A stretch of 64,000 nt of DNA, taken from positions 1-64,000 of the forward strand of contig JAITLR010000011.1 in NCBI GenBank assembly GCA_031277805.1, read 5' to 3'. Origin of the DNA: Comamonas sp. Lineage in GTDB: Bacteria; Pseudomonadota; Gammaproteobacteria; Burkholderiales; Burkholderiaceae_C. Under the pieces are notes generated by a model. That model saw nothing but the letters and a program-made list of their open reading frames with translations, was not told the DNA's origin and made no database searches. Below, one piece after another: positions 8,583 to 17,319 of this stretch. Position 1 is the stretch's first letter. The number at the start of each line of letters is the position of its first letter. A program made the translations under genes and the position numbers.

Positions 8583-10769
8583 ATGCTTATCGATTTCCCC
8601 CTCGTTGCCACCACTTTCATGACACCGGACTACAACGCAGTCCTGGTCGCGGTGTCCGTAATCATTGCCGTGTTCTCCTCCTTCGTCACGCTGGGGCTGG
8701 CCCGGCGTGTGCGCATGGCATCGGGTAACTTGGGCCGTATCTGGTGGTCGATAGGATCCATGGTGATGGGCACCGGCATCTGGGCCATGCACTTCATCGG
8801 CATGCAGGCCTTCGAGCTGCCTATCCTGCTGGGCTACAACGGTCTTATCACGCTGCTGTCCTGGCTGGCAGTGGTTGTGGCCTCGGGCATTGCGCTGGCC
8901 GTAGCCGCGCGGCCTGACTATCGGTGGCCGCAGTTCTTGACCGCCTCGCTCTTCATGGGTGGCGGCATCTGCGCCATGCATTACCTAGGCATGCATGCAA
9001 TCGAGCTGACCATGCCCATTGTCTGGGACTGGGAACTGGTCATCGTCTCGGCCCTGATTGCCGTACTGGCCTCGGCCACGGCACTCAATCTGTTTCGAGT
9101 TCTGCACTCCCTGACCGGCAGGCAGCTATGGCTATACCAGACCCTGGCGGCCCTGGTCATGGGCGTTGCCATCTGCGGCATGCACTACACCGGCATGGCT
9201 GCCGCCCATTTCGCGGAAGGCAGCATCTGCCTGACCGCCAATGCACTGGGCGGTCCGGAACTGACGACCATCATCGTCATCACCACCGCCATGCTGCTGA
9301 TTGCGGCCCTGTTCAGCACCTTGCTCGATGCGCGGCTGCAGAGCACGGCATTCCGGCTCAACCAGTCGCTTCAGGACAGCAATACCCAACTCCAACAGGC
9401 CAATGCCGAACTGCAGCAGCGCGCTTTCACGGACCCGCTGACCAACCTGCCCAACCGCCTTCTGTTCGAAGACCGGCTGGCCCACGCGCTGCTGCGCATG
9501 GGGCGTACCAACCACCACAAGGTCAGGGAACGCGCCGGTGTGCTGTTTGTCGATCTCGACGGTTTCAAGCCCATCAACGACTCCTTCGGCCACGCCTCCG
9601 GCGATGAGATTCTCAAAAGTGCAGCCGAGCGTCTGGCCGCTCAGGCGCGAACCAGCGACACCGTGGCCCGCGTGGGCGGCGATGAATTCCTTGTGCTACT
9701 GGAAGATGTGCAGGACGTGGCCGCCTGCATGGCGGTAGCGAGACGCATTCTTCAAGCCCTGTCCGAGCCCTTTCACCTCGGCGGCAAGGAGCTGCAGATC
9801 ACCTGCTCCATCGGCATCGTGGTCTTTCCCGACCACGGCGTAGGCGACCATGTGATCGCCCATGCCGATGCGGCCATGTATGCAGCCAAACGCAACGGCG
9901 GCAACAGCATCGTGGTCTTCGAGCCGCATATGGGCAGCGATGCCAGCGCCCAGCTGGAATTGCAGAACGACCTGCGCCATGCCATCGCGCGTGGCCAGAT
10001 CACGCTGCACTACCAGCCCAAGGTCGATGGCTCCAGCGGCAGCATCATCGGTGTGGAGGCGCTGCTGCGCTGGGCGCACCCCGAGCGCGGCATGATCAGC
10101 CCGGACACCTTTATCGCTCTGGCCGAGCGCTTCGGCATCATCCTCGCGCTGGGCAACTGGGTCATCGAGGAAGCCTGCCGCCAGCTCGCACAGTGGCGTG
10201 CACTGGGCCTGCACATGCGCGTAGCCATCAATCTGTCCGTGCACCAGCTGCGTGAGACAGGCCTAGCACAGCGCATTGCCGCGGCCCTCCAAAGTCATGG
10301 CGTCGATGCCGACCAGCTGTTGTGCGAGATCACCGAATCCATCGCCATGGAAGACACCCTGGCCACACAGCGCACCTTTGAAGAGCTGCGCAGCATTGGC
10401 GTCTATCTGTCGATAGACGACTTTGGCACCGGCTACTCCAGCCTCAACTACCTGCGCCAGTTGCCAGCCCAGCAGCTCAAGATCGACCGCAGCTTCATCC
10501 GCGACCTCGAAACCGAGGAAGATGCCCGCGCCGTGGTTCAGGCCGTGGTCGGTCTGGCCCATGCGCTAGGCCTGCGCGTGGTGGCCGAAGGTGTGGAGAC
10601 CGTTGGCCAGCGCGATATCCTGCTGAACATGCATTGCGACGAGCTGCAAGGCTATTTCTACGCCAGACCCATGCCTGCCGACATACTGCTGGCCTGGGCC
10701 CGCGGCGACAAGCCCGCAGGGACTGCGGACTTTTCGGACTCCGTACTCGGTGGGTTGACACCAGCCTGA
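8583..10769 (+). CDS. MHYT-GGDEF-EAL membrane protein (cyclic-di-GMP turnover)
   Basis: This 728-residue protein begins with an MHYT sensor of about seven membrane segments, with MHFIGM, MHYLGM and MHYTGM motifs thought to bind a metal and sense a small gas or redox state. A short coiled linker leads to a GGDEF domain whose GGDEF motif (residues 365-369) is intact and preceded by an RxxD inhibitory site (RTSD, five residues before it). The EAL domain has its E-A-L at about 492 and the DDFGTGYSSL, KIDRSFI and AEGVE motifs. Both diguanylate cyclase and phosphodiesterase activities are therefore possible. Which dominates cannot be told. It lies between the two fumarase genes but seems to be its own unit. 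Confidence 0.93.
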   Translation: MLIDFPLVATTFMTPDYNAVLVAVSVIIAVFSSFVTLGLARRVRMASGNLGRIWWSIGSMVMGTGIWAMHFIGMQAFELPILLGYNGLITLLSWLAVVVASGIALAVAARPDYRWPQFLTASLFMGGGICAMHYLGMHAIELTMPIVWDWELVIVSALIAVLASATALNLFRVLHSLTGRQLWLYQTLAALVMGVAICGMHYTGMAAAHFAEGSICLTANALGGPELTTIIVITTAMLLIAALFSTLLDARLQSTAFRLNQSLQDSNTQLQQANAELQQRAFTDPLTNLPNRLLFEDRLAHALLRMGRTNHHKVRERAGVLFVDLDGFKPINDSFGHASGDEILKSAAERLAAQARTSDTVARVGGDEFLVLLEDVQDVAACMAVARRILQALSEPFHLGGKELQITCSIGIVVFPDHGVGDHVIAHADAAMYAAKRNGGNSIVVFEPHMGSDASAQLELQNDLRHAIARGQITLHYQPKVDGSSGSIIGVEALLRWAHPERGMISPDTFIALAERFGIILALGNWVIEEACRQLAQWRALGLHMRVAINLSVHQLRETGLAQRIAAALQSHGVDADQLLCEITESIAMEDTLATQRTFEELRSIGVYLSIDDFGTGYSSLNYLRQLPAQQLKIDRSFIRDLETEEDARAVVQAVVGLAHALGLRVVAEGVETVGQRDILLNMHCDELQGYFYARPMPADILLAWARGDKPAGTADFSDSVLGGLTPA

Positions 10770-11099
10770 TGCCCTGTGAGCCTCCGGCATGCATGCGAGT
10801 TGAGAGCAGCCCAGCCGGCAGGCATCGTCAAGTCTGTCGCAGCTCAACACCCGCCTGAATCATCTAAAAAACAGATTCAATCGCATATCTGCAAATCGCC
10901 TTCAGCTATAAAAATAAAAGCAATCACATTCCCCTGGAGCACATGCTTCGGGCAGATGCAGTAAGCTGGCACACAGCCAAGTCCTATATAAGACTAGTCG
11001 GCTTTGACCTGTGAAGGCCCATGCTTGGGCCGATAATCAACAGGTGAGCCGCGCGCACCCCACACGCGCGCACATTGCAACCCCCGAGAAGCTTTCACG
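10770..11099. other. Intergenic region before the class I fumarase
   Basis: No gene is seen. An AT-rich block with an AGCTATAAAAATAAAAG segment (about 10900-10920) resembles the window's AGCTAT elements. Closer to the fumarase are TATATAAGACTAG (about 10985-10997), a TTGACC hexamer (11004-11009) and a 6-bp stem-loop (11016-11031, GGCCCA/TGGGCC). These may be parts of the fumarase promoter and leader, but I cannot fix a -10/-35 pair. Confidence 0.4.
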
Positions 11100-12653
11100 A
11101 TGACCACCTCCATCCGCCAGCAGGACCTGATCGACTCGATCGCAGGCGCCCTCCAGTACATCAGCTACTACCACACACCGGATTTCATTCAGCACCTGGC
11201 CCGTGCCTATGAGCGCGAGCAAAGCCCTGCGGCCAAGGATGCGATGGCGCAGATCCTGACCAACTCCAAGATGTCGGCCACCGGCCAGCGGCCCATCTGC
11301 CAGGACACAGGCATCGTCAACGTGTTCCTCAAGGTCGGCATGGACGTCAAGTGGGACGGCTTCACCATGGGCCTGGAAGACGCCATCAACGAAGGCGTGC
11401 GCCGTGGCTACAACCACCCCGACAACACGCTGCGCGCCTCCGTCGTGGCCGACCCCCACTTCAAGCGCAAGAACACCAAGGACAACACGCCCGCCGTCAT
11501 CAACGTGCAGATCGTGCCCGGCAATACCGTGGAAGTGACCGTGGCGGCCAAGGGCGGCGGCTCCGAGAACAAGTCCAAGATGATCATGATGAACCCCAGC
11601 GACGACCTGGTCGAATGGGTACTCAAGACCATCCCCACCATGGGCGCGGGCTGGTGCCCGCCCGGCATGATCGGCATCGGCATCGGCGGCACGGCCGAGA
11701 AGGCCGTCCTGCTGGCCAAGGAAAGCCTGATGGAAGACCTGAACATGTACGAGCTGCAGCAAAAGGCTGCCAGCGGTGCAGAGCTCGATGACGTGGAAAA
11801 GCTGCGTCTGGAGCTGTTCGAGAAGATCAATGCCCTGGGCATTGGCGCCCAAGGCCTGGGCGGCCTGACCACGGTGCTGGACGTCAAGATCAATATGTAC
11901 CCCACGCACGCGGCCTCCAAGCCCGTGGCCATGATCCCCAACTGCGCAGCCACCCGCCACGCTCACTTCGTGATGGACGGCAGCGGCCCCGTGTACCTGG
12001 ATGCACCGTCGCTCGACACCTGGCCCAAGATCGACTGGGCACCGGACTACAACAAGTCCAAGAAGGTGGACCTGAACACCCTGACCAAGGAAGAAGTGGC
12101 TTCCTGGAAGCCTGGTGACACCCTGCTCCTGAACGGCAAGATGCTGACCGGCCGCGACGCCGCCCACAAGCGCATCCAGGACATGCTGGCCAAGGGCGAA
12201 CAGCTGCCCGTGGACTTCACCAACCGCATCATCTACTACGTGGGCCCGGTCGATGCCGTGCGTGACGAAGCCGTAGGCCCCGCAGGCCCCACCACCGCCA
12301 CCCGCATGGACAAGTTCACCGACATGATGCTGGAGCAGACCGGCCTGATCGCCATGGTGGGCAAGGCCGAGCGCGGCCCCGTCGCCATCGAGAGCATCAA
12401 GAACCACAAGTCGGCCTATCTGATGGCCGTGGGCGGCGCCGCCTACCTGGTTTCCAAGGCCATCAAGCATGCCAAGGTCGTGGGCTTTGAAGACCTGGGC
12501 ATGGAAGCCATCTACGAATTCGACGTGGTGGACATGCCCGTCACGGTGGCCGTGGACGCAGGCGGCACCAGTGCCCACATCACCGGCCCTGCAATCTGGA
12601 AGGAAAAGATTGCCACGGGCGAGTTCAAGGGCATCTCGGTCGCCGGCGCATAA
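11100..12653 (+). CDS. Class I fumarate hydratase (Fe-S dependent)
   Basis: This 517-residue protein is a class I fumarase of the FumA/FumB type, which carries a [4Fe-4S] cluster and converts fumarate to malate. The N-terminal alpha part has the CQDTG motif near residue 62 and the TMGAGWCPPGMIGIGIGG region; a PNCAATRH motif near residue 283 supplies further cluster and substrate residues; the C-terminal beta part carries VGPAGPTTATRMD. The three conserved cysteines of the family appear to be present. The enzyme is usually oxygen- and superoxide-sensitive, in contrast to the FumC encoded nearby. It is a single-gene unit ended by a terminator. Confidence 0.94.
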   Translation: MTTSIRQQDLIDSIAGALQYISYYHTPDFIQHLARAYEREQSPAAKDAMAQILTNSKMSATGQRPICQDTGIVNVFLKVGMDVKWDGFTMGLEDAINEGVRRGYNHPDNTLRASVVADPHFKRKNTKDNTPAVINVQIVPGNTVEVTVAAKGGGSENKSKMIMMNPSDDLVEWVLKTIPTMGAGWCPPGMIGIGIGGTAEKAVLLAKESLMEDLNMYELQQKAASGAELDDVEKLRLELFEKINALGIGAQGLGGLTTVLDVKINMYPTHAASKPVAMIPNCAATRHAHFVMDGSGPVYLDAPSLDTWPKIDWAPDYNKSKKVDLNTLTKEEVASWKPGDTLLLNGKMLTGRDAAHKRIQDMLAKGEQLPVDFTNRIIYYVGPVDAVRDEAVGPAGPTTATRMDKFTDMMLEQTGLIAMVGKAERGPVAIESIKNHKSAYLMAVGGAAYLVSKAIKHAKVVGFEDLGMEAIYEFDVVDMPVTVAVDAGGTSAHITGPAIWKEKIATGEFKGISVAGA

Positions 12654-12683
12654 GCCTGGTTGCGGATACCGCTTGAATCCATG

Positions 12684-12706
12684 AAACCGCCTTCGGGCGG
12701 TTTTTT
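12684..12706 (+). terminator. Rho-independent terminator of the class I fumarase gene
   Basis: A CCGCC-TTCG-GGCGG stem-loop (12687-12700), extended by flanking A/T pairs and followed by six T residues, lies 30 bases after the fumarase stop. Confidence 0.9.
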
Positions 12707-12932
12707 CATTGCCGGGCCGCCCCAAGATGAAAAGCGCCCCTCGTGGAGGGGCAGCGGCCACACGCAGTGGGCAAGCGTGGGGTGCCATTTTTCATGGGCG
12801 TCTTCGTTATATTGATGCCAGTACAAAGCATCTTCAGGCCCTGCCCATATCGGCCGGAAATTCAGACCCATACCGCCTGAGGATTTCCAGCCGGGGTTTC
12901 CATCCAACTCGCATGCACCTGCTGCTTACTGC

Positions 12933-13514
12933 ATGAAAAAACCTTCTTCCCTTGTCAAGGCCGTCTATCACGAGCATATCGCCCGGTTTGGCGAGCCAGC
13001 GCAATCCATACGCTATGAAGATGCACCCATAGGCAGCTCGACAGCCGTACCTGCATTTGTCGATGTGATGGTCTGGCCCACCGATGAGGAGCTGGACATC
13101 ACCAGCTTTGCCACCATAGGCATGTCGGACCGGGAAATGGCCAAACATGGCGAACGCGCGGAACTGCACTTTTCGCTGGAAGGCGATGTGGATCCACAGA
13201 CCACGGGCAAGATCACGCTATTTCTTGCCAATCTTTCGCTCTACCCCTTTATCAATCACAGCCACCTGGACTGGTGGCATGTGATTCCCGAAGCCGGCCA
13301 TATTCCACATTTCACGGATATGTGCAGTGTGCTGATACATCCTGCATTCGTGGAAGATGGCTGGAGCCATATCAGTCATGAGGCGCAGTCCGTGAAAATT
13401 CTCAACATCGTGCCCATCACCCGGCAGGAGCTGGAGGTGTACCGCGCAAGCGGCATAGAAGGCCTGCAGCGATACTTTGAGCAGCACGACATCAATCTCT
13501 TCGCGCCACGCTGA
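12933..13514 (+). CDS. Suppressor-of-fused (SUFU) domain protein
   Basis: This 193-residue protein fits bacterial SUFU-domain proteins: a TSFATIGMSDREMAKHGERAELHFSL-like core (residues 50-75; key elements T-x-G-M-S and R-x-E-L-x-F), a PHFTDMCSVL segment and a KILNIVPITRQELEVYRASG stretch typical of the C-terminal half. Bacterial SUFU proteins are often immunity factors in polymorphic toxin loci; here it is an orphan with no toxin gene next to it. It opens a run of twelve same-strand small genes. There is no signal peptide. The start is the first ATG after a poor ribosome site. Confidence 0.82.
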   Translation: MKKPSSLVKAVYHEHIARFGEPAQSIRYEDAPIGSSTAVPAFVDVMVWPTDEELDITSFATIGMSDREMAKHGERAELHFSLEGDVDPQTTGKITLFLANLSLYPFINHSHLDWWHVIPEAGHIPHFTDMCSVLIHPAFVEDGWSHISHEAQSVKILNIVPITRQELEVYRASGIEGLQRYFEQHDINLFAPR

Positions 13515-13635
13515 GCGGCAAGACTCATGTATACACGCAAGCAATGCCAACGCTGGCTGACTCTATCTCTGGTGCGCCTGAACGGCAGTGCACGCCGGGT
13601 GCCGGACTCTCTGTAAACCACTCCAACACATCTTC

Positions 13636-14406
13636 ATGCAGCCCCACTCATCCGGCAGCACCGTCTCAACCAGCCGCTGGCGCCAATTTTCACCAGGCCT
13701 GCAGGCCATGTGGATGCTATGGATGCTGCTATTGGTTTTGCTGCTGGTGACAACCGGCCTGTTCCAGCTCAGCGTGCGGACCGTGCAGTTACCCATCACG
13801 CTGACAACGGGGCAAAGTGCAGAGATCACGGTATGGCGACCTTGGGCCCATCCCTGCAGCTTTGCACTGCGCTTTGCGCGCCTGCCCGGTCAAAGCCGGC
13901 CCGAGCTGGGCGAATGGGTCACTCCTGCTGTACCAGCGCAAGGGGTCGCAGTCCCTTCCCTGGTTTTTTCCAGACCCGGTGAGCCCGTCAAAATCCTGGT
14001 GGAAACCAGTGACCAACAGGCTCCCTATGCCGCCATGCCGGCCAGCAGCAGCGATGGCAGCGCGATCGACAGGCCCATGGTGCCATGGGCCGAGAGCGTC
14101 GCTCCTGGAGAGTTCACCTGGCCAGCTGTCACCCAAACACATATTGCTCAAGCCACGGGCCCGTCACACTATCGCTTTACCGTGCAGGAGGTTGGCCCAC
14201 ATCTGCAGGGCGAACAGGTGCAGTTACTGCTTCTTGCGCCGCTGAGCTTCAAAACGGCCCAGCCCGGCTATGGCTGGCTATGGGCCTTGTTTTTCTGGCC
14301 CAGTTTTGCAGCTGTTCTGGCCGTTGCGGGCGTAGTTTTGCTGTGGCTCAGCCATCGCCATATCCAGCGCAGCCAGCCTCCCGAAGACTTGCAGCAAAGT
14401 GTTTAA
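13636..14406 (+). CDS. Membrane protein with two transmembrane segments, unknown
   Basis: This protein of about 256 residues has a strong hydrophobic segment near residues 18-40 (LWMLLLVLLLVTTGLF) and another near 222-245 (FFWPSFAAVLAVAGVVLLWL). They enclose a domain of about 180 residues that is probably periplasmic and contains several short beta-rich stretches. The C-terminus is short, basic and cytoplasmic. I chose the ATG at 13636; a GTG at 13588 would add 16 unlikely residues. I do not recognise the family. The gap of 121 bases after the SUFU gene leaves co-transcription open. Confidence 0.6.
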   Translation: MQPHSSGSTVSTSRWRQFSPGLQAMWMLWMLLLVLLLVTTGLFQLSVRTVQLPITLTTGQSAEITVWRPWAHPCSFALRFARLPGQSRPELGEWVTPAVPAQGVAVPSLVFSRPGEPVKILVETSDQQAPYAAMPASSSDGSAIDRPMVPWAESVAPGEFTWPAVTQTHIAQATGPSHYRFTVQEVGPHLQGEQVQLLLLAPLSFKTAQPGYGWLWALFFWPSFAAVLAVAGVVLLWLSHRHIQRSQPPEDLQQSV

Positions 14407-14438
14407 GCAAAAAGGCCTATTGCCCCACTCACAGGACA

Positions 14439-14960
14439 ATGATGAACAACTCCGGATTCGGCATTTTTCAGGGGACATGGGAACTGGTTTCCAGCCACGC
14501 CACCAACAGCGAAATTGAAATCCAGAACGAAGATGATGAAGCATCGGACGATGCCATCTCCAACTGGCTCAATGATGACGGCCACTCACTTCTCCCCCTG
14601 GTACAGCCTGCCCAAGGGCTGCGCATGGAAATCCATGCCAATGGCTTCAACGAGCAATGCACAGGCGAATCTCGGGTGGTGTGGTTTGATGCCGAAGGAT
14701 GCCTGAGCGACACCGTGCAACCATTTTCCGGCCGCTGCACCCTGGTTGGCAGCACGGCCTATCTGCGTCCCGAGACCATACCCTCCTGGGCCATCCCACA
14801 AGACAATCAGTACGGCAACGCCTTGCTACGGTATGACGATGGCGATACCCAGATCTGCGATCAGTTGACGCAGGATGGCGACCGCCTGCTGCGCAGCGTC
14901 AATGTGGTGACGGACGGGCTTTATCTGAACCGGGTACTCATGGTCTATGCACGGATCTGA
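14439..14960 (+). CDS. Hypothetical protein, unknown family
   Basis: This 173-residue acidic, soluble protein starts at the first of two adjacent ATG codons after the preceding membrane-protein gene. It begins FGIFQGTWELVSSHATNSE, a layout like small beta-barrel domains in which a GTWEL strand opens the fold, and it has many Asp and Asn residues. No known motif is recognised. The spacing (32 bases after the gene before and 18 bases before the next) suggests one transcript for this cluster. Its size and acidic nature are compatible with an immunity protein, but that is only an impression. Confidence 0.6.
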   Translation: MMNNSGFGIFQGTWELVSSHATNSEIEIQNEDDEASDDAISNWLNDDGHSLLPLVQPAQGLRMEIHANGFNEQCTGESRVVWFDAEGCLSDTVQPFSGRCTLVGSTAYLRPETIPSWAIPQDNQYGNALLRYDDGDTQICDQLTQDGDRLLRSVNVVTDGLYLNRVLMVYARI

Positions 14961-14978
14961 AATTTTCACTCTTCAAAC

Positions 14979-15587
14979 ATGACCTGGTACGCCCACGAAA
15001 TCCTGTTGCGCGCAACGCCCGCTGCACTGCAAGCCATTCGCGACTCTGCCCTGCTTGCGCCTTTTGCCTATCACCTGCACAGCCTGCAAGACGTTGACTG
15101 GTATCTTCCAGGGCATCGCCATGGCCTGCCCCAGGGAGGCCTGCTGGTCATCCGCCCCGTCTGCTCTGCCGCAGCCCAGGGCGCACAGTGGCATGAAGAA
15201 GCCATTCTGGACACAACATCCCTGCCCCTGAACCCCGACACATTGCACTGCCTGCAAGCCGATATTGCAACGCTACTGGCCGATCAGGTGCCAGAAACCT
15301 CCCTGCCCGCGCCGCACCTGCGCAGCATGTTGGCGGCTTTGGCAGAGCAGCTTCATGAGACCGTCGTCTACTACGCCTGCGGCATGTGGGGCGGCGACCT
15401 TGATTTTGAATATTGCCTGAGCTATGAACCACAGGAGACGCTGTGGGTCACCGATGTGGCCGAGCGTGGCCCTCATGAAAAGCGGGCCTTGTATCAGGCG
15501 TTAATGAACATTGGACTGATGCTGCCCAGCGCATTTTTCGCCCCCCATACCCGCAGCTTTGACTGGGCGGCACATCGCCTGACTTGA
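14979..15587 (+). CDS. Hypothetical protein, unknown family
   Basis: This 202-residue soluble protein has no signal peptide and no recognised domain. The second half contains a VVYYACGMWGGDLDFEYCLSY block (about residues 128-148), the most distinctive part, with two cysteines and many aromatics; the rest is Leu/Ala-rich and probably helical. It lies 18 bases after the preceding unknown gene, same strand, so the pair is likely co-expressed. The composition is as expected for the surrounding genome, so nothing points to recent transfer. Confidence 0.6.
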   Translation: MTWYAHEILLRATPAALQAIRDSALLAPFAYHLHSLQDVDWYLPGHRHGLPQGGLLVIRPVCSAAAQGAQWHEEAILDTTSLPLNPDTLHCLQADIATLLADQVPETSLPAPHLRSMLAALAEQLHETVVYYACGMWGGDLDFEYCLSYEPQETLWVTDVAERGPHEKRALYQALMNIGLMLPSAFFAPHTRSFDWAAHRLT

Positions 15588-15725
15588 TGCGGAAACACCA
15601 TGATCGGGAAGCCGCCCGGCTTTTCTGCCTGGGCCATGAGCGTATACCGCGAACCCTTGCATCGAGCAAGCCCGGTCCGGCTTGCGTTCAATCTAATTTT
15701 TTCTGCCTGAATCCCTTGTCCAGAA

Positions 15726-15750
15726 AGCGCAGGCAGCTATCAAAAACAAA
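15726..15750. repeat. AGCTAT-type intergenic element, copy 2
   Basis: AGCGCAGGCAGCTATC followed by AAAAACAAA matches the element at 173-197 in 24 of 25 positions, with the same orientation. Here it lies in the 182-base gap between two unknown genes and is not part of a terminator hairpin. Confidence 0.6.
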
Positions 15751-15769
15751 CCACAGAGTCATCCACGAC

Positions 15770-16141
15770 ATGAGCAGACCCAGCATTTCAAGTCCAAGAT
15801 TCCAGACCGCTCTGGAGTCTCTGCTCCAGCAGCGCAGTCTGCTGCTTGAGCAACTGAAACAAGGTGACAAAAGCATGCTGCCCGCCAAGCTGCAGCTCGA
15901 TGATGCGATTGCCTGTCTGCAGTTTTGCGAGCGCCACCGCATCACCGCCAGCGCCAAGGTGCTGGAACTGCCCGAGACCCGCACCCGTACGCCCTCCTCC
16001 GACTACTGGATCATGGAAGACCATGAGTCCGCAGACCGCAGCAACTGGACAGAGCTGAGCATCTCGGGGCAGGCAGTGCATCCACTCCCAGGCAACCTGC
16101 TGCTCGATATCGGCCTCTGGCCCCTGAATAGCGAAAGCTGA
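15770..16141 (+). CDS. Small hypothetical protein
   Basis: This 123-residue protein has a helical N-terminal half (ALESLLQQRSLLLEQLKQGD, heptad-like, possibly a short coiled coil) and a polar C-terminal half ending in a Leu/Pro-rich segment (HPLPGNLLLDIGLWPL). I placed the start at 15770 because upstream in-frame sequence runs through the intergenic repeat and looks non-coding. There is no clear ribosome site. No family is recognised. It lies 21 bases upstream of the DUF2459 gene. Confidence 0.5.
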   Translation: MSRPSISSPRFQTALESLLQQRSLLLEQLKQGDKSMLPAKLQLDDAIACLQFCERHRITASAKVLELPETRTRTPSSDYWIMEDHESADRSNWTELSISGQAVHPLPGNLLLDIGLWPLNSES

Positions 16142-16162
16142 AGACATTTTTGCCCTCTCACC

Positions 16163-16828
16163 ATGTTCTCCGGTCTCAAGCGCATTCTTTTGCTGCTGCT
16201 CACGGCAGCGGTACTGGCCTGGCTGATTGGCAGCCAGTTCTTCAAACCTGAACCACCGGCATCCGCTCCAGGTCCGTTCACCATCCATGTCGTTGGTAAT
16301 GGCTGGCATGCCGGCCTGCTGTTACCCGCCCAGGCCATCAATGCCCGGCTACCGCTGCTGCGCCAGCGCTTTCCTGGAGCAAGCCACTACGAGATTGGCT
16401 GGGGCGATGTGGGCTTTTACCGTGCCAGCAAGGTAACTGCGGGCCTGGCGCTGGAAGCCATGTTTGCCTCCAGAGGTTCGGTCATGCATGTGGTGGCCGT
16501 GACCGATGTGCCGCACTTTCTGAAGGGCAGCGATAGCGCCGCTCTTTGCATCGATGACGCCGCCTATCAGCGCATGGCATCGCTGGTAGCAGACAGCTTT
16601 GCACGCAGCGCCAGCGGCGAGCCTGTGGACGCAGGCCCGGGCATCTATGGCAATAGTCAGTTCTATATTGCCACTGGCAGCTACAACGCCCTCAACACCT
16701 GCAACCGCTGGACGGCGTCGATACTGGAGGCTGCGGGCCTCGCCATCTCGCCGCGCATCAGCCTGACGGCCAGCAGCGTTCTGGGTGCAGCACAGCGCAG
16801 TGCCATGCGCTGCGAAGTCGCGCGCTGA
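16163..16828 (+). CDS. DUF2459 (TIGR02117-type) membrane-anchored protein
   Basis: This 221-residue protein has one N-terminal membrane anchor (residues 8-26) followed by an extracytoplasmic domain. Conserved features of the DUF2459 family are present: an HVVGNGWHAGLLLP opening with a likely catalytic or metal-binding His, a HYEIGWGDVGFYRA block, and the late NTCNRWTASIL motif with Asn and Cys. The order of His and Cys motifs resembles NlpC/P60-like papain-fold proteins, so a hydrolase or transpeptidase acting in the periplasm is possible, though no activity is established for the family as far as I know. It is sometimes annotated as urease-associated; there is no urease here. Confidence 0.8.
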   Translation: MFSGLKRILLLLLTAAVLAWLIGSQFFKPEPPASAPGPFTIHVVGNGWHAGLLLPAQAINARLPLLRQRFPGASHYEIGWGDVGFYRASKVTAGLALEAMFASRGSVMHVVAVTDVPHFLKGSDSAALCIDDAAYQRMASLVADSFARSASGEPVDAGPGIYGNSQFYIATGSYNALNTCNRWTASILEAAGLAISPRISLTASSVLGAAQRSAMRCEVAR

Positions 16829-16893
16829 GCCGGGTTTGCACCAGCACGCTCAACAGCTACCATGGCCTGCCCATATAAATACAGGAGACCTTG

Positions 16894-17319
16894 ATGACCG
16901 ACAGAACCGGCCAATGCCTTTGTGGCAGGGTGCAATTCACACTGAGCGCCGAGCCGCAAATGGCTCGCGTGTGCTGGTGCAGAGACTGCCAGCATCTGGC
17001 CTCCAACGGCACGGTCAATGCCCTGGTACCCGCCGATGCCCTGAGCTTCAGCGGTGAAGTCGCCGAGTTCCGCAAGCTTGCCGCCAGCGGCAATGAACTC
17101 ACACGCCAGTTCTGCCCGAACTGCGGCTCACAGCTCTTTGCCTACTCGTCAGCACGACCGCAGCTGCGTGTAGTCCGTATCGGCAATCTCGACGATCCTT
17201 CCTCTGTGACCCCCATCATGAATATCTGGGCCTCCAGCGCCCCGAGCTGGGCCTGCATGGATGTATCGCTGCAACGCTTGGAGCAGCAGCCTCTTCCTCC
17301 TGCAAGCAGCCATCCATGA
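16894..17319 (+). CDS. GFA family protein (glutathione-dependent formaldehyde-activating fold)
   Basis: This 141-residue protein has the Zn-binding layout of the GFA family: CLCGRVQF near the start, CWCRDCQHLAS around residues 27-37 and FCPNCGSQLF near residue 75. GFA-fold proteins bind zinc through these cysteines; the founding member was described as joining glutathione and formaldehyde, but most homologues have no proven substrate. I chose the ATG at 16894 rather than the in-frame TTG just before it; an AGGAG site fits either. The stop overlaps the next start by four bases. Confidence 0.85.
   Translation: MTDRTGQCLCGRVQFTLSAEPQMARVCWCRDCQHLASNGTVNALVPADALSFSGEVAEFRKLAASGNELTRQFCPNCGSQLFAYSSARPQLRVVRIGNLDDPSSVTPIMNIWASSAPSWACMDVSLQRLEQQPLPPASSHP

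Noticed and set aside
12735-12751. Second hairpin (GCCCCTC/GAGGGGC) after the class I fumarase terminator
   Set aside because: It has a short T-run only on the minus strand, where no gene lies upstream; left unassigned.
11037-12788. 583-codon minus-strand frame opposite the class I fumarase
   Set aside because: His/Gly/Val-rich shadow of a well-supported gene with no ribosome site or domain.
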